NCBI GenBank assembly: GCA_052390035.1
Contig: JBQTHI010000079.1
Location: 1-7,962, forward strand
DNA: 7,962 nucleotides
Origin: JBQTHI01 sp052390035
GTDB lineage: Bacteria; Actinomycetota; Acidimicrobiia; Spongiisociales; ZC4RG35
Direction: 5' to 3'
The position numbers and the translations under genes were made by a program. Below the pieces are notes generated by a model. It made no database searches. It saw nothing but the letters and a program-made list of their open reading frames with translations, and was not told where the DNA came from. Of this stretch, positions 1-6,537 are shown one piece after another (the stretch's first letter is position 1; every line of letters begins with the position of its first letter).

Positions 1-1
1 G

Positions 2-373
2 CGCTTCTTCGGGGCAGCTCGCAACATCGAGGAGGGGGGCTCGCTGACGATCCTCGGCACCGCCCTGGTCGAGACCGGTTCCAAGATGGACGAGGTGATC
101 TTCGAAGAGTTCAAGGGAACCGGGAACATGGAGGTCCGGCTTGACCGAAAGCTGGCCGACAAGCGGATCTATCCCGCCATCGATATCGAAGCGTCCGGCA
201 CCCGCAAAGAGGAGCTTCTATTCGAGCGCAAGGAGTTGGCACAGGTGTGGCGACTTCGCCGGGTGTTGCTCGCCCTCGAGCCCGGGGCGGCCCTGGAGCT
301 GCTGATCGATCGTCTCAAGAACTCCAATTCCAATGAGGAGTTCCTCGCCGAGGTCGCCAAGACCGGAAACTAG
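2..373 (+). CDS. rho: Transcription termination factor Rho, C-terminal part (5' truncated by window edge)
   Basis: Rho is a hexameric RNA-dependent ATPase/helicase that pulls RNA through its central ring and ends transcription. The frame is open from base 2, the first complete codon in frame. It reads RFFGAARNIEEGGSLTIL at once and continues through KMDEVIFEEFKGTGNMEV and SGTRKEELL to a TAG at 371-373. About 123 residues remain, matching roughly the last third of Rho from about residue 297 in E. coli numbering. This covers the end of the RecA-like motor domain, with the KGTGN segment of the RNA-contacting R loop, and the C-terminal helices. The N-terminal RNA-binding domain and Walker motifs lie outside the window. 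An ATG at 86 is internal and is not the gene start. The gene leads the forward run and is followed 66 bases later by rpmE, the usual actinobacterial arrangement. Confidence 0.97.
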   Translation, partial: RFFGAARNIEEGGSLTILGTALVETGSKMDEVIFEEFKGTGNMEVRLDRKLADKRIYPAIDIEASGTRKEELLFERKELAQVWRLRRVLLALEPGAALELLIDRLKNSNSNEEFLAEVAKTGN

Positions 374-439
374 GCCGAGCGGCGTGTTAAACCCCCATCT
401 GCGCCCGGCAATGGGCAAGTGAGTGGAAAGAAGGATGTA

Positions 440-685
440 ATGAAGACTGAAATTCACCCTACCTACGGCGAGACGACGGTGGTCTGCTCGTGTGGCAATC
501 GCTTCGTCACCCGTTCGACCAAACCGGGTGAATTGCATGTCGAACTGTGCAACGAGTGCCATCCGTTCTTCACCGGTCGCCAAAAGCTAGTCGACTCGGG
601 AGGACGGGTCGAGAAGTTCCAGAAGCGCTACGCCAACTCGTCTTACGCGGGACGTAAGAAGAAGGCTGAGACCACGGCCGACTGA
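440..685 (+). CDS. rpmE: 50S ribosomal protein L31, zinc-binding (C+) form
   Basis: L31 belongs to the large ribosomal subunit and helps bridge the two subunits. The 81-residue product starts MKTEIHPTY, like almost all L31 proteins. It carries the four zinc-binding cysteines of the C+ form: C16 and C18 (CSCGN) and C37 and C40 (CNECHPFFTG), followed by GGRVEKFQKRY. The ATG at 440 is preferred over an in-frame GTG at 419. The family begins at MK-x-x-IHP, and an AAGGA motif at 431-435 sits just upstream with a short spacing of 4 bases. The basic tail (RKKKAETTAD) is slightly longer than in E. coli. The C+ form depends on zinc, and many actinobacteria keep a zinc-free paralogue elsewhere for zinc starvation; none is visible here. 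Confidence 0.96.
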   Translation: MKTEIHPTYGETTVVCSCGNRFVTRSTKPGELHVELCNECHPFFTGRQKLVDSGGRVEKFQKRYANSSYAGRKKKAETTAD

Positions 686-720
686 ACGCACGGCCCTTCG
701 ACCATCGGTCTGACCACCTT

Positions 721-1659
721 GTGACCGCCAACAAACCCGATCCTGCCCTGACGGTCGGTGGCCAAGCCGTCCTCGAAGGGGTAATGATGCGGGCGCCGCA
801 GGCCTGGGCGGTGGCGGTCCGTCGACCCGATGGAGTGATCGAAGCCGCCCGCCATCATCTTCCTCGTCTTTCGTCACGTTCGCGTTGGGCGCGTGTTCCC
901 TTCGTCCGGGGCGTTTTGGTCCTGGGCGAGTCCTTAAACCTTGGATATCGCTCCCTCAGCTGGTCGGCGCAGAAAGCGGTCGGGGAAGCGGAAGAGGAGA
1001 TGACCAAGGGCCAGCTGGCCGGTTCGATGACCCTCGCCGTTTTGTTTTTCGCTGGTCTGTTCATCATCGCCCCGGCGGCTGCGGCCCGCGCTCTCACCAC
1101 CAACCGCTCGTTCTTCTACGCCGCCGTCGAGGGGCTGGTGCAATTGGGGATCTTCCTCGGCTACTTGTGGCTGCTGGGCAGGTCGCGGGAGATCAGCCGG
1201 GTCTTCGCCTATCACGGCGCCGAACACATGTCGATCCACGCTTACGAAGCCGGTGAGCCGCTGGGGGTTGAACAGATCGCCCGTCATCGACCCGAACATC
1301 CGCGCTGCGGCACCAGCTTTCTCCTCATCGTGATGATCCTTGCCATCATCATCTTCGGCCTGCTCGGGCGTTTGCCATGGCCGCTTTTGATCGGAAGCCG
1401 CCTGATCGGGATTCCGGTGATCGCCGGCATCTCTTACGAACTGCTCAAGGCTTCCGGGGCCAACCAGGACAACATCATCGGGAGGTTCCTTGCTGCACCG
1501 GGTCTCTGGCTGCAACGGCTTACCACCCGGAACCCGGAGACCGATCAGATCGAGGTGGCGGTGGCCAGCCTTCTCTCCGCCCTCGAAGAAGACCAGGTTG
1601 AAGAGGTGCTCGCCCGGGGCCAGGTTCCGCCGGCTGCCCTCGCTGCCCGCGCCCGCTGA
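721..1659 (+). CDS. DUF1385 (YqhQ-like) polytopic membrane protein of unknown function
   Basis: This 312-residue protein matches the DUF1385/COG3872 family (YqhQ in Bacillus), sometimes labelled a predicted metal-dependent enzyme. I know of no established reaction. The N-terminal signature VGGQAVLEGVMMR lies at about residues 12-24. A conserved YHGAEH motif is at 164-169, with HPRCGTS close to 193-199; these His, Glu and Cys residues underlie the metal-enzyme guess. Four hydrophobic segments are visible at about 100-124, 131-153, 199-216 and 219-243. The C-terminal 60 residues are soluble, with acidic helices. The GTG start at 721 lies just ahead of the signature and has no clear ribosome binding site. 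The first ATG (784) would remove the signature. It lies 35 bases after rpmE and 10 before prfA, so it is probably cotranscribed with them. Confidence 0.9.
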   Translation: MTANKPDPALTVGGQAVLEGVMMRAPQAWAVAVRRPDGVIEAARHHLPRLSSRSRWARVPFVRGVLVLGESLNLGYRSLSWSAQKAVGEAEEEMTKGQLAGSMTLAVLFFAGLFIIAPAAAARALTTNRSFFYAAVEGLVQLGIFLGYLWLLGRSREISRVFAYHGAEHMSIHAYEAGEPLGVEQIARHRPEHPRCGTSFLLIVMILAIIIFGLLGRLPWPLLIGSRLIGIPVIAGISYELLKASGANQDNIIGRFLAAPGLWLQRLTTRNPETDQIEVAVASLLSALEEDQVEEVLARGQVPPAALAARAR

Positions 1660-1663
1660 GAGG
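1658..1663 (+). promoter_or_regulatory. Ribosome binding site of prfA
   Basis: GAGAGG lies 6 bases before the ATG at 1670 and overlaps the TGA stop (1657-1659) of the DUF1385 gene. This fixes the prfA start and suggests translational coupling with the upstream gene. Confidence 0.7.
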
Positions 1664-1669
1664 CGGCCG

Positions 1670-2734
1670 ATGGACCCCATTCTCACCGCCCGGCTCGAAG
1701 AAATGTCAAGGCTTCTCCGGGGAGTGGATGACGAGTTGGCGATCGCCGCCGGCGAGCCGGCCCGTATCGCTGAGCTTGGTCGCCGGCGGGCCGAACTGGC
1801 TCAGCTCGTCGAGCTGTTCGATCGGTGGACACTGACAGAAACCGATCGGACGGAGGCGGAGCACCTGGCGCTGGCAGATCCGGCCATGGCCCCCGAGTTC
1901 CGGCGGATGGCCCGCGAAAAAGAGGAGGAGGCAGCGGCGCTGGAGGCAGAGATCAGAACCCTGCTAAGCCCGGCCGATCCTAACGACCGTAAGGACGTGA
2001 TCCTTGAGATTCGCGCCGCAGCCGGTGGGGATGAGGCGGCGATCTGGGCCGGAGACCTGCTCCGCATGTACGAGCGTTATGCCGATCGGCACCGTTTCCG
2101 GGTGGAACCGATGGACAGCACACCGTCTGATGCAGGGGGTTTCGCCAAGGTCACCGTGGCCGTGCAGGGACGTGGGGCATTTTCCCGGTTCAAGTTCGAA
2201 GGCGGTGTCCACCGGGTGCAGCGTGTTCCAAAAACCGAGGCATCGGGGCGTATCCACACATCGACAGCCACGGTGGCCGTCCTGCCCGAGGCGGACGACG
2301 TTGATGTCGAGGTCGACCCCAACGACGTGCGCGTCGACGTATACCGATCCCAAGGCCCCGGCGGCCAATCGGTCAACACGACCGACTCGGCGGTCCGATT
2401 AACCCATCTCCCCACCGGCTTGGTGGTCACCTGCCAGGACGAGAAGAGCCAGTTGCAAAACAAGGAGAAAGCGTTTCGCATACTGCGCGCCCGGCTCTAT
2501 CAGATGAAACTGCAAGAACAACAAGACGCCCTCTCCGGGGCTCGCCGCGCCCAGGTGGGAACCGGGGAGCGGTCTGAGAAGATCCGCACCTACAACTTTA
2601 AGGAGTCGCGGGTCACCGACCATCGGCTGGGCAAGACGATCCGTCGTCTCGACCAGGTCCTCGAAGGCGACCTGGATGAACTGGTCGAGGCGATGTCGGC
2701 CCGGGACGAAGCGCGGCGGTTGGCCGAGGGTTAG
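1670..2734 (+). CDS. prfA: Peptide chain release factor 1 (RF1)
   Basis: RF1 recognises UAA and UAG in the ribosomal A site and triggers release of the peptide. The 354-residue product is close to the usual 355-360. An N-terminal coiled-coil domain (about 1-95) is followed by the decoding domain, with the codon-reading tripeptide P187-K188-T189 in HRVQRVPKTEASGRIHTS. This is the PxT type of RF1, not the SPF of RF2. The catalytic loop is GPGGQSVNTTDSAVR with G231-G232-Q233; Q233 is the residue that PrmC methylates. The reading frame stays open back to 1490, but the ATG at 1670 is chosen: GAGAGG at 1658-1663 gives a 6-base spacing, and the protein then begins at the normal place. The gene's own stop is TAG, which RF1 itself reads. 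Confidence 0.97.
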   Translation: MDPILTARLEEMSRLLRGVDDELAIAAGEPARIAELGRRRAELAQLVELFDRWTLTETDRTEAEHLALADPAMAPEFRRMAREKEEEAAALEAEIRTLLSPADPNDRKDVILEIRAAAGGDEAAIWAGDLLRMYERYADRHRFRVEPMDSTPSDAGGFAKVTVAVQGRGAFSRFKFEGGVHRVQRVPKTEASGRIHTSTATVAVLPEADDVDVEVDPNDVRVDVYRSQGPGGQSVNTTDSAVRLTHLPTGLVVTCQDEKSQLQNKEKAFRILRARLYQMKLQEQQDALSGARRAQVGTGERSEKIRTYNFKESRVTDHRLGKTIRRLDQVLEGDLDELVEAMSARDEARRLAEG

Positions 2735-3261
2735 CTGTTGGAGGCCTCTCTCATCAATCCAAACAAGGCGAAGCCGATGACGGCGGCCAGGATCAACCCG
2801 ATGACCAACCCGATCACTACTGGGATCAGCACGGTGGCTGCGGACGCCCCATCGGTCACGTTCTGAGTCTCCTTCACCGCCCTGATGGCGAGAACGATCG
2901 ACCACACGGCGCCGACGATGCCCCCGATGATCGGGATGATTCCGAGCGCCTGAGGAGCCGTGGCGTAGCCCAGGGACCGGAAGAGGTTGATGTATTCGCC
3001 GGTGCCCTGAAACAGCCGTGAGACCAACCACAGGACGCCGGTACCGATCGCCAGACCCAGCACGGAAAAGATTCCGCCGAAGAGCCACCCACCGAACCTA
3101 AAGGTACCGGGGCCCAACAGCGAACCGAGACCCCCGATGAGCGAGGCGGCAATGGTGACGACGATCGCCTGCTGGGTGGCCTTCTGATCGTTCCCGATCT
3201 CTTGATACACCCCGGCCTCCAGCTTGAGCGCCCGCTTAACCCGGGCGATGATGGGCTCCAC
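2731..3261 (-). CDS. YIP1-family-like four-helix membrane protein
   Basis: This 176-residue integral membrane protein resembles small bacterial YIP1/DUF1282-type proteins, whose function is not established. A short amphipathic N-terminus (MEPIIARVKRALKLEAGVYQ) contains the family-type stretch ahead of the first helix. Hydrophobic segments rich in Gly and Ile lie at about 32-54, 56-84, 105-129 and 141-170. Between helices 2 and 3, GEYINLFRSLGYATAPQ is the kind of polar segment typical of Yip1 domains. The GTG start is preceded on its strand by a strong AGGAGG with a short 3-base spacing. It interrupts an otherwise forward gene run. Its TAA (2731-2733) overlaps the TAG of prfA on the other strand, and it diverges from prmC across only 47 bases. 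The family call is from residue pattern, not an alignment. Confidence 0.72.
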   Translation of the reverse strand: MEPIIARVKRALKLEAGVYQEIGNDQKATQQAIVVTIAASLIGGLGSLLGPGTFRFGGWLFGGIFSVLGLAIGTGVLWLVSRLFQGTGEYINLFRSLGYATAPQALGIIPIIGGIVGAVWSIVLAIRAVKETQNVTDGASAATVLIPVVIGLVIGLILAAVIGFALFGLMREASNS

Positions 3262-3308
3262 GTTCCTCCTGTATCTCTCGGCTCACGGCATCATCGCAGC
3301 GAGATTCC

Positions 3309-4142
3309 ATGCACACCGGCAACCAGCGCCCTATTTATGACCAGGTCATGAACGAGCCGGGTGTTGCTCGGGAGTTATCAGAAGCGGCGAACCTGCCCGC
3401 GCACGAGTTGGCGAGGATTGTGGCCACGGTCACCGGGATGCCCGTCGGCAGGGTTAGGGCCGGGGTGGTTTTGACCGCCGAGCAGCAGGCCGAGGTCGCC
3501 AGGTTGGTGCTGCTTCGTCGTGGGGGAGAGCCGCTTCAATACCTGGAAGGGTGTGTCGACTTCGCAGGTCTCGAGTTGGCGGTCGATCATCGGGCTTTGA
3601 TTCCGCGACCCGAAACCGAATACCTGCTCGAATTGGTCGGCCCGGTCGCCGGCAACGGGCCGGTGGTGGATCTTTGCACGGGCTCCGGGGCGCTTGCGCT
3701 AGCGCTGAAACATCGTCATCCGTCGGCGCGTGTGGTGGCCACCGACCTCTCTGGCGCCGCGCTGGAACTGGCGGCGTTCAATGCTCAGAAGCACTCCCTC
3801 GAGGTCGAGTGGCGCCAGGGGGACCTGTACGACGCTTTGCCCGACGATCTAATGGGCCGGGTCGGTCTCCTGGTGGCAAATCCGCCATATGTGGCCGACT
3901 CCGAGTGGTCGACCCTTCCGGCCGATCTACTGCGCGAGCCTCGGATGGCACTCGAAGCAGGGCCCACGGGGAGAGAGGTCGTCGAACGGATTCTCAACGG
4001 ACTCGATGTCTGGCTCGTTCCCGGAGGTGCTGCCTGGGTCGAGATTGGGGAGAGCCAAGGACGGGCGTATACGGAGCGTTTCCCGGTCACCATCCTTTCC
4101 GACCAATACGGGCGAGATCGATTCGTCCACTACCGCAGGTAG
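3309..4142 (+). CDS. prmC: Protein-(glutamine-N5) methyltransferase for release factors
   Basis: PrmC uses S-adenosylmethionine to N5-methylate the Gln of the GGQ motif in RF1 and RF2, which raises termination efficiency. The 277-residue product has an N-terminal helical substrate-binding domain (about 14-95) and the hallmark IPRPETEYLLE (PRPETE at 99-104). A Rossmann-type SAM-binding motif, VVDLCTGSGALALAL, begins at about 119. The catalytic NPPY is at 191-194. The family end is also present (VEIGESQG, then a final RFVHYRR). The start is uncertain: the ATG at 3309 and an in-frame ATG at 3348 both lack a good ribosome binding site. The 3348 start gives an N-terminus closer in length to E. coli PrmC; I keep the longer form. 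Its substrate gene prfA lies just upstream, beyond the reverse YIP1-like gene. Confidence 0.95.
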   Translation: MHTGNQRPIYDQVMNEPGVARELSEAANLPAHELARIVATVTGMPVGRVRAGVVLTAEQQAEVARLVLLRRGGEPLQYLEGCVDFAGLELAVDHRALIPRPETEYLLELVGPVAGNGPVVDLCTGSGALALALKHRHPSARVVATDLSGAALELAAFNAQKHSLEVEWRQGDLYDALPDDLMGRVGLLVANPPYVADSEWSTLPADLLREPRMALEAGPTGREVVERILNGLDVWLVPGGAAWVEIGESQGRAYTERFPVTILSDQYGRDRFVHYRR

Positions 4143-4151
4143 CAACTCGGC

Positions 4152-4736
4152 ATGTCGATCCGTCCGGGGCCAATCGAGCGGGCCGCCAACTCGCTCAGGG
4201 GAGGTGACGTCGTTGGGCTACCCACCGACACCGTCTACGGCCTGGCCGCCGATCCCGGTCAATCCGCTGCCGTGGCCAAGCTGTTCGGGCTCAAGGGGCG
4301 TGATGCGGCCAAGCCGATCGGGATTCTGGTGGCCGACCTCGAATCGGCCTTCAAGATCGTCCGCCTTCCCGAGTATGCAGGTCGGTGGGCGGAGCAACAC
4401 TGGCCGGGCCCGCTGAACCTGGTCGGTTATTCCCTGTTACCGCTCGTCGAAGGGATCGGTGACCATCAGCGGGGAACGGTTGGGGTGAGGGTGCCCGATC
4501 ACCGGGCGGCTCTCCAGCTGCTCAGAGTGGTTGGCCCGCTGGCGGTCACCAGCGCCAACCGGACCGGTGGGGAGGAAACGGTGAGCGACAGGGAGGCTCG
4601 CCGGGTCTTCGGCGACGAGGTCGCCTACTACCTGGCGGGTCGATGTCAAATGGGAGAGGCCTCTACCACCATCGATGTGAGCGGGTCCCAACCCGTGGTG
4701 TTGCGCCGGGGCCCTCTCGACCTAGGTTTGGTCTGA
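4152..4736 (+). CDS. tsaC: L-threonylcarbamoyladenylate synthase (TsaC/Sua5/YrdC family)
   Basis: This enzyme makes threonylcarbamoyl-AMP from threonine, bicarbonate and ATP. It is the first step of the t6A modification at position 37 of ANN-decoding tRNAs. The 194-residue product is the single YrdC domain; the extra C-terminal domain of long Sua5 proteins is absent. Visible motifs are GLPTDTVYGLA (about 22-32), the nucleotide-binding LKGRDAAKPIGILV (K48, R50, K54), WPGPLNLV (84-91), GVRVPDH (111-117) and TSANRTGG (133-140). In the family the fourth residue after PG is usually Thr (PGPLT); here it is N89. The ATG at 4152 is 9 bases past the prmC stop, so the two are probably cotranscribed, though no strong ribosome binding site is seen. 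Confidence 0.93.
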   Translation: MSIRPGPIERAANSLRGGDVVGLPTDTVYGLAADPGQSAAVAKLFGLKGRDAAKPIGILVADLESAFKIVRLPEYAGRWAEQHWPGPLNLVGYSLLPLVEGIGDHQRGTVGVRVPDHRAALQLLRVVGPLAVTSANRTGGEETVSDREARRVFGDEVAYYLAGRCQMGEASTTIDVSGSQPVVLRRGPLDLGLV

Positions 4737-4760
4737 CCAGCGGCTCGCCCGTCCATCATC

Positions 4761-4819
4761 GGCCAGTCAAATGTGGGCCAGTCAAATGTGGGCCAGTCAA
4801 TCTTGGGCCAGTCGGGCGT
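4761..4819. repeat. 15-bp tandem repeat, four copies, overlapping the end of the CNBD gene
   Basis: The unit GGGCCAGTCAAATGT runs head to tail: 4761-4774 (first base lost), 4775-4789 (exact), 4790-4804 (AATCTT variant) and 4805-4819 (GGGCGT variant). It fills much of the gap between the convergent tsaC and CNBD genes and enters the last codons of the CNBD gene. On the reverse strand each of the three lower units carries a TGA in the same frame (4797-4799, 4782-4784, 4767-4769), while the fourth has CGA at that place. The array degenerates toward the gene, as expected if copies spread outward from the coding end. No convincing terminator hairpin was found here. Confidence 0.9.
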
Positions 4820-5189
4820 CAACCGACTTGCGCAGGGAGGCATCGAGTTCGGCGATGTCGGATTCAACGGCGGAGAACTCGGGTCCGAACATCACGATCA
4901 ATTTCATCGGACCATCGGCTCTCACGGTGGCGGTGCGTGGCTGGTGGCGGAGCAGTCCGATCTCGCCGAAAAAATCTCCCGGCCCGAGCTTGTTGATCTC
5001 TTTGCCGTCCTTCTCAACAGTGGCGGTGCCCTCCTCAACGACGAAAAATTCCAACGCCAAGCCACCCTGCCGGGTCAATAGATGGCCGGTTTCGACGTCA
5101 ACCTCGTCGGCATGCCGGGCTACCAGGTCCAACTCTTTGTGGCTCAGGTGGGAGAAAAGGGGGATTGATTTAAGAGCCGCGGCATCCAT
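4797..5189 (-). CDS. Stand-alone cyclic nucleotide-binding domain protein
   Basis: This 130-residue protein is essentially one cNMP-binding (CRP/PKA-type) beta-barrel domain with no output domain. The helical lead IPLFSHLSHKELDLVA (9-24) is the usual N-terminal part. The barrel follows, with GHLLTRQGG (35-43) and FFVVEEGTATVEKDG (48-62). The phosphate-binding cassette is GDFFGEIGLLRHQPRTAT (71-88), in which E76, R85 and T86 are the expected contacts to ribose and cyclic phosphate. No DNA-binding helix-turn-helix follows, so it is not a complete CRP-type regulator. A ligand sensor or partner protein is more likely, and the ligand (cAMP or cGMP) is unknown. The ATG at 5189 has a -10-like TAACCT 6 bases upstream, suggesting leaderless expression. 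It diverges from glyA, and its stop lies in a 15-bp repeat. Confidence 0.88.
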   Translation of the reverse strand: MDAAALKSIPLFSHLSHKELDLVARHADEVDVETGHLLTRQGGLALEFFVVEEGTATVEKDGKEINKLGPGDFFGEIGLLRHQPRTATVRADGPMKLIVMFGPEFSAVESDIAELDASLRKSVDARLAQD

Positions 5190-5195
5190 CTCCCG

Positions 5196-5201
5196 AGGTT
5201 A
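5196..5201 (-). promoter_or_regulatory. -10 element of a leaderless promoter for the CNBD gene
   Basis: On the reverse strand TAACCT fits the actinobacterial TANNNT -10 pattern and ends 6 bases before the ATG at 5189. That would place the transcription start at or next to the A of the start codon. No clear -35 is visible. CGGGAG lies directly against the ATG, too close to act as a normal ribosome binding site. Confidence 0.5.
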
Positions 5202-5252
5202 GCGAGCCCCGTCCGTGACCAGCCCGCATTCATGCCTCCCTTCCCCTACCTC

Positions 5253-5258
5253 TAACCT
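5253..5258 (+). promoter_or_regulatory. -10 element of a leaderless promoter for glyA
   Basis: TAACCT (TANNNT pattern) ends 7 bases before the ATG at 5266, and no ribosome binding site is present (CCCCCGG precedes the ATG). This favours leaderless transcription and the 5266 start. The -35 region is weak (TTCATG near 5229-5234 at best). The flanked element CTAACCTC is a perfect inverted copy of GAGGTTAG at 5195-5202. Confidence 0.5.
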
Positions 5259-5265
5259 CCCCCGG

Positions 5266-6537
5266 ATGATCGACACCCGCCCCCTCGAACAGATCGACCC
5301 CGAGATTGCCGGGCTGATCCGTCGAGATGTCCAACGCCAGAACACCCACATCCACCTGATCGCTTCGGAGAACTTCGCCTCCCCGGCGGTGATGGCCGCC
5401 TCGGGCTCGGTCTTCACCAACAAATACGCCGAGGGGTACCCGGGACGTCGCTACTACGAAGGCTGTGAGGTGGTCGACGAGATGGAACGCCTGGCGATCT
5501 CGCGAGCCAAGGAACTGTTCGGCGCCGATCATGCCAATGTCCAGGCTCATTCGGGTGCACAGGCCAACATGAGCGTCTACTTTTCGCTGATCAAGCCGGG
5601 CGACACGGTGCTCGGCATGCGCCTCGATCAGGGGGGTCATCTCACTCACGGCTCCCCGGTCAACTTCTCCGGGCTGTATTACCACTTCGTGGCCTACGGG
5701 GTCGATCCGGCGACCGAGATCATCGACATGGACGAAGTCGACAAGCTGGCCAAGGAGCACCGGCCCAAAATCCTCCTCGCCGGATATTCGGCCTACAGCC
5801 GTAAGCTCGACTACGGGCGTTTCCGCCAGATCGCCGATGAAATCGGTGCCATCTTCATGGTCGACGCGGCTCATTTCATCGGGCTGGTGGCGGGAGGGGC
5901 TTACCCCAACCCGGTGCCCCATGCCGACGTCGTGACGGCCACCACCCACAAGGCGCTGCGCGGTCCCCGGGGAGGAATGGTCCTTGGCCGGCAGGCCTTC
6001 GCCGCAGACATTGACAAGGCGGTATTCCCCAACGCCCAGGGTGGCCCGATCATGAGCCAGGTGGCGGCCAAGGCAGTCTGCTTCAAGGAGGCTGCCAGCT
6101 CCCAGTTCGCCGCGTACACCCGCCAGATTGTCGCCAATGCAGCGGCGATGGCCGACCAAGTCCAAGCCGACGGCATCCGGGTTGTCTCGGGGGGGACCGA
6201 CAACCATCTCTTCCTCATCGACCTCCGATCGATCGATCAGGATCTGACCGGAAAGGATGGCGCCCGGCGTCTCGATCAAGTCGGAATCACGGTCAACTTC
6301 AACACAATCCCAAACGACCCCCGCCCTCCCTACCGGGCTTCCGGATTGCGGATAGGCACCCCGGCGATGACCACCATGGGCATGAAGGTGGGGGAGGCCA
6401 CCGAAGTGGCCGCGCTGATCGGCCGAGCGCTGCGCGCCCGGCCCGGATCGGAGGAAATGGCCGCGGTCGAGCGGCGGGTGAAGGACCTGGCGGCCTCCTT
6501 TCCTCCGTATCCCCAGGACTTCTCCGGGCACGTATGA
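5266..6537 (+). CDS. glyA: Serine hydroxymethyltransferase
   Basis: GlyA is a PLP enzyme that converts serine and tetrahydrofolate to glycine and 5,10-methylene-tetrahydrofolate, the main source of one-carbon units. The 423-residue product has the usual length. Visible hallmarks are HLIASENFASP near the N-terminus, TNKYAEGYPGRRYYEGCE, GHLTHGSPVNFSG and the cofactor-binding D200 and H203. The PLP lysine is K229 in TTHKALRGPRGG, the same number as in E. coli, and R362 in SGLRIGTPA is the substrate-carboxylate arginine. The ATG at 5266 is chosen over a GTG at 5215: the extension MTSPHSCLPSPTSNLPR is not family sequence and would cover the putative -10 element. The TGA overlaps the next gene's ATG. 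Confidence 0.97.
   Translation: MIDTRPLEQIDPEIAGLIRRDVQRQNTHIHLIASENFASPAVMAASGSVFTNKYAEGYPGRRYYEGCEVVDEMERLAISRAKELFGADHANVQAHSGAQANMSVYFSLIKPGDTVLGMRLDQGGHLTHGSPVNFSGLYYHFVAYGVDPATEIIDMDEVDKLAKEHRPKILLAGYSAYSRKLDYGRFRQIADEIGAIFMVDAAHFIGLVAGGAYPNPVPHADVVTATTHKALRGPRGGMVLGRQAFAADIDKAVFPNAQGGPIMSQVAAKAVCFKEAASSQFAAYTRQIVANAAAMADQVQADGIRVVSGGTDNHLFLIDLRSIDQDLTGKDGARRLDQVGITVNFNTIPNDPRPPYRASGLRIGTPAMTTMGMKVGEATEVAALIGRALRARPGSEEMAAVERRVKDLAASFPPYPQDFSGHV

Noticed and set aside
374..439. Possible terminator or leader hairpin between rho and rpmE
   Set aside because: Only a weak 4-bp GCCC/GGGC stem is seen, with no T-run and no conserved element.
1490..1669. 60-residue N-terminal extension of RF1
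   Set aside because: It overlaps the DUF1385 gene out of frame, is not RF1-like, and the ATG at 1670 has a good ribosome binding site.
934..1686. 250-residue reverse frame over the DUF1385 gene
   Set aside because: Antisense shadow; the forward protein has family motifs and membrane helices.
2228..2236. PKT instead of the better-known PAT/PVT tripeptide in RF1
   Set aside because: The middle residue of the PxT motif varies among RF1 proteins, so this does not imply altered codon reading.
4761..4819. CRISPR-like array
   Set aside because: The 15-bp units are directly adjacent with no spacers, so this is a plain tandem repeat.
5215..5265. Upstream GTG start for glyA
   Set aside because: The extension is not conserved in the family as I know it and overlaps the putative -10 element.
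5230..6531. 433-residue open frame on the reverse strand opposite glyA
   Set aside because: It lies entirely over a clear glyA with intact catalytic residues. Its composition (Gly, Arg, Asp, His, Val) is that of a GC-rich antisense shadow and it matches no family.
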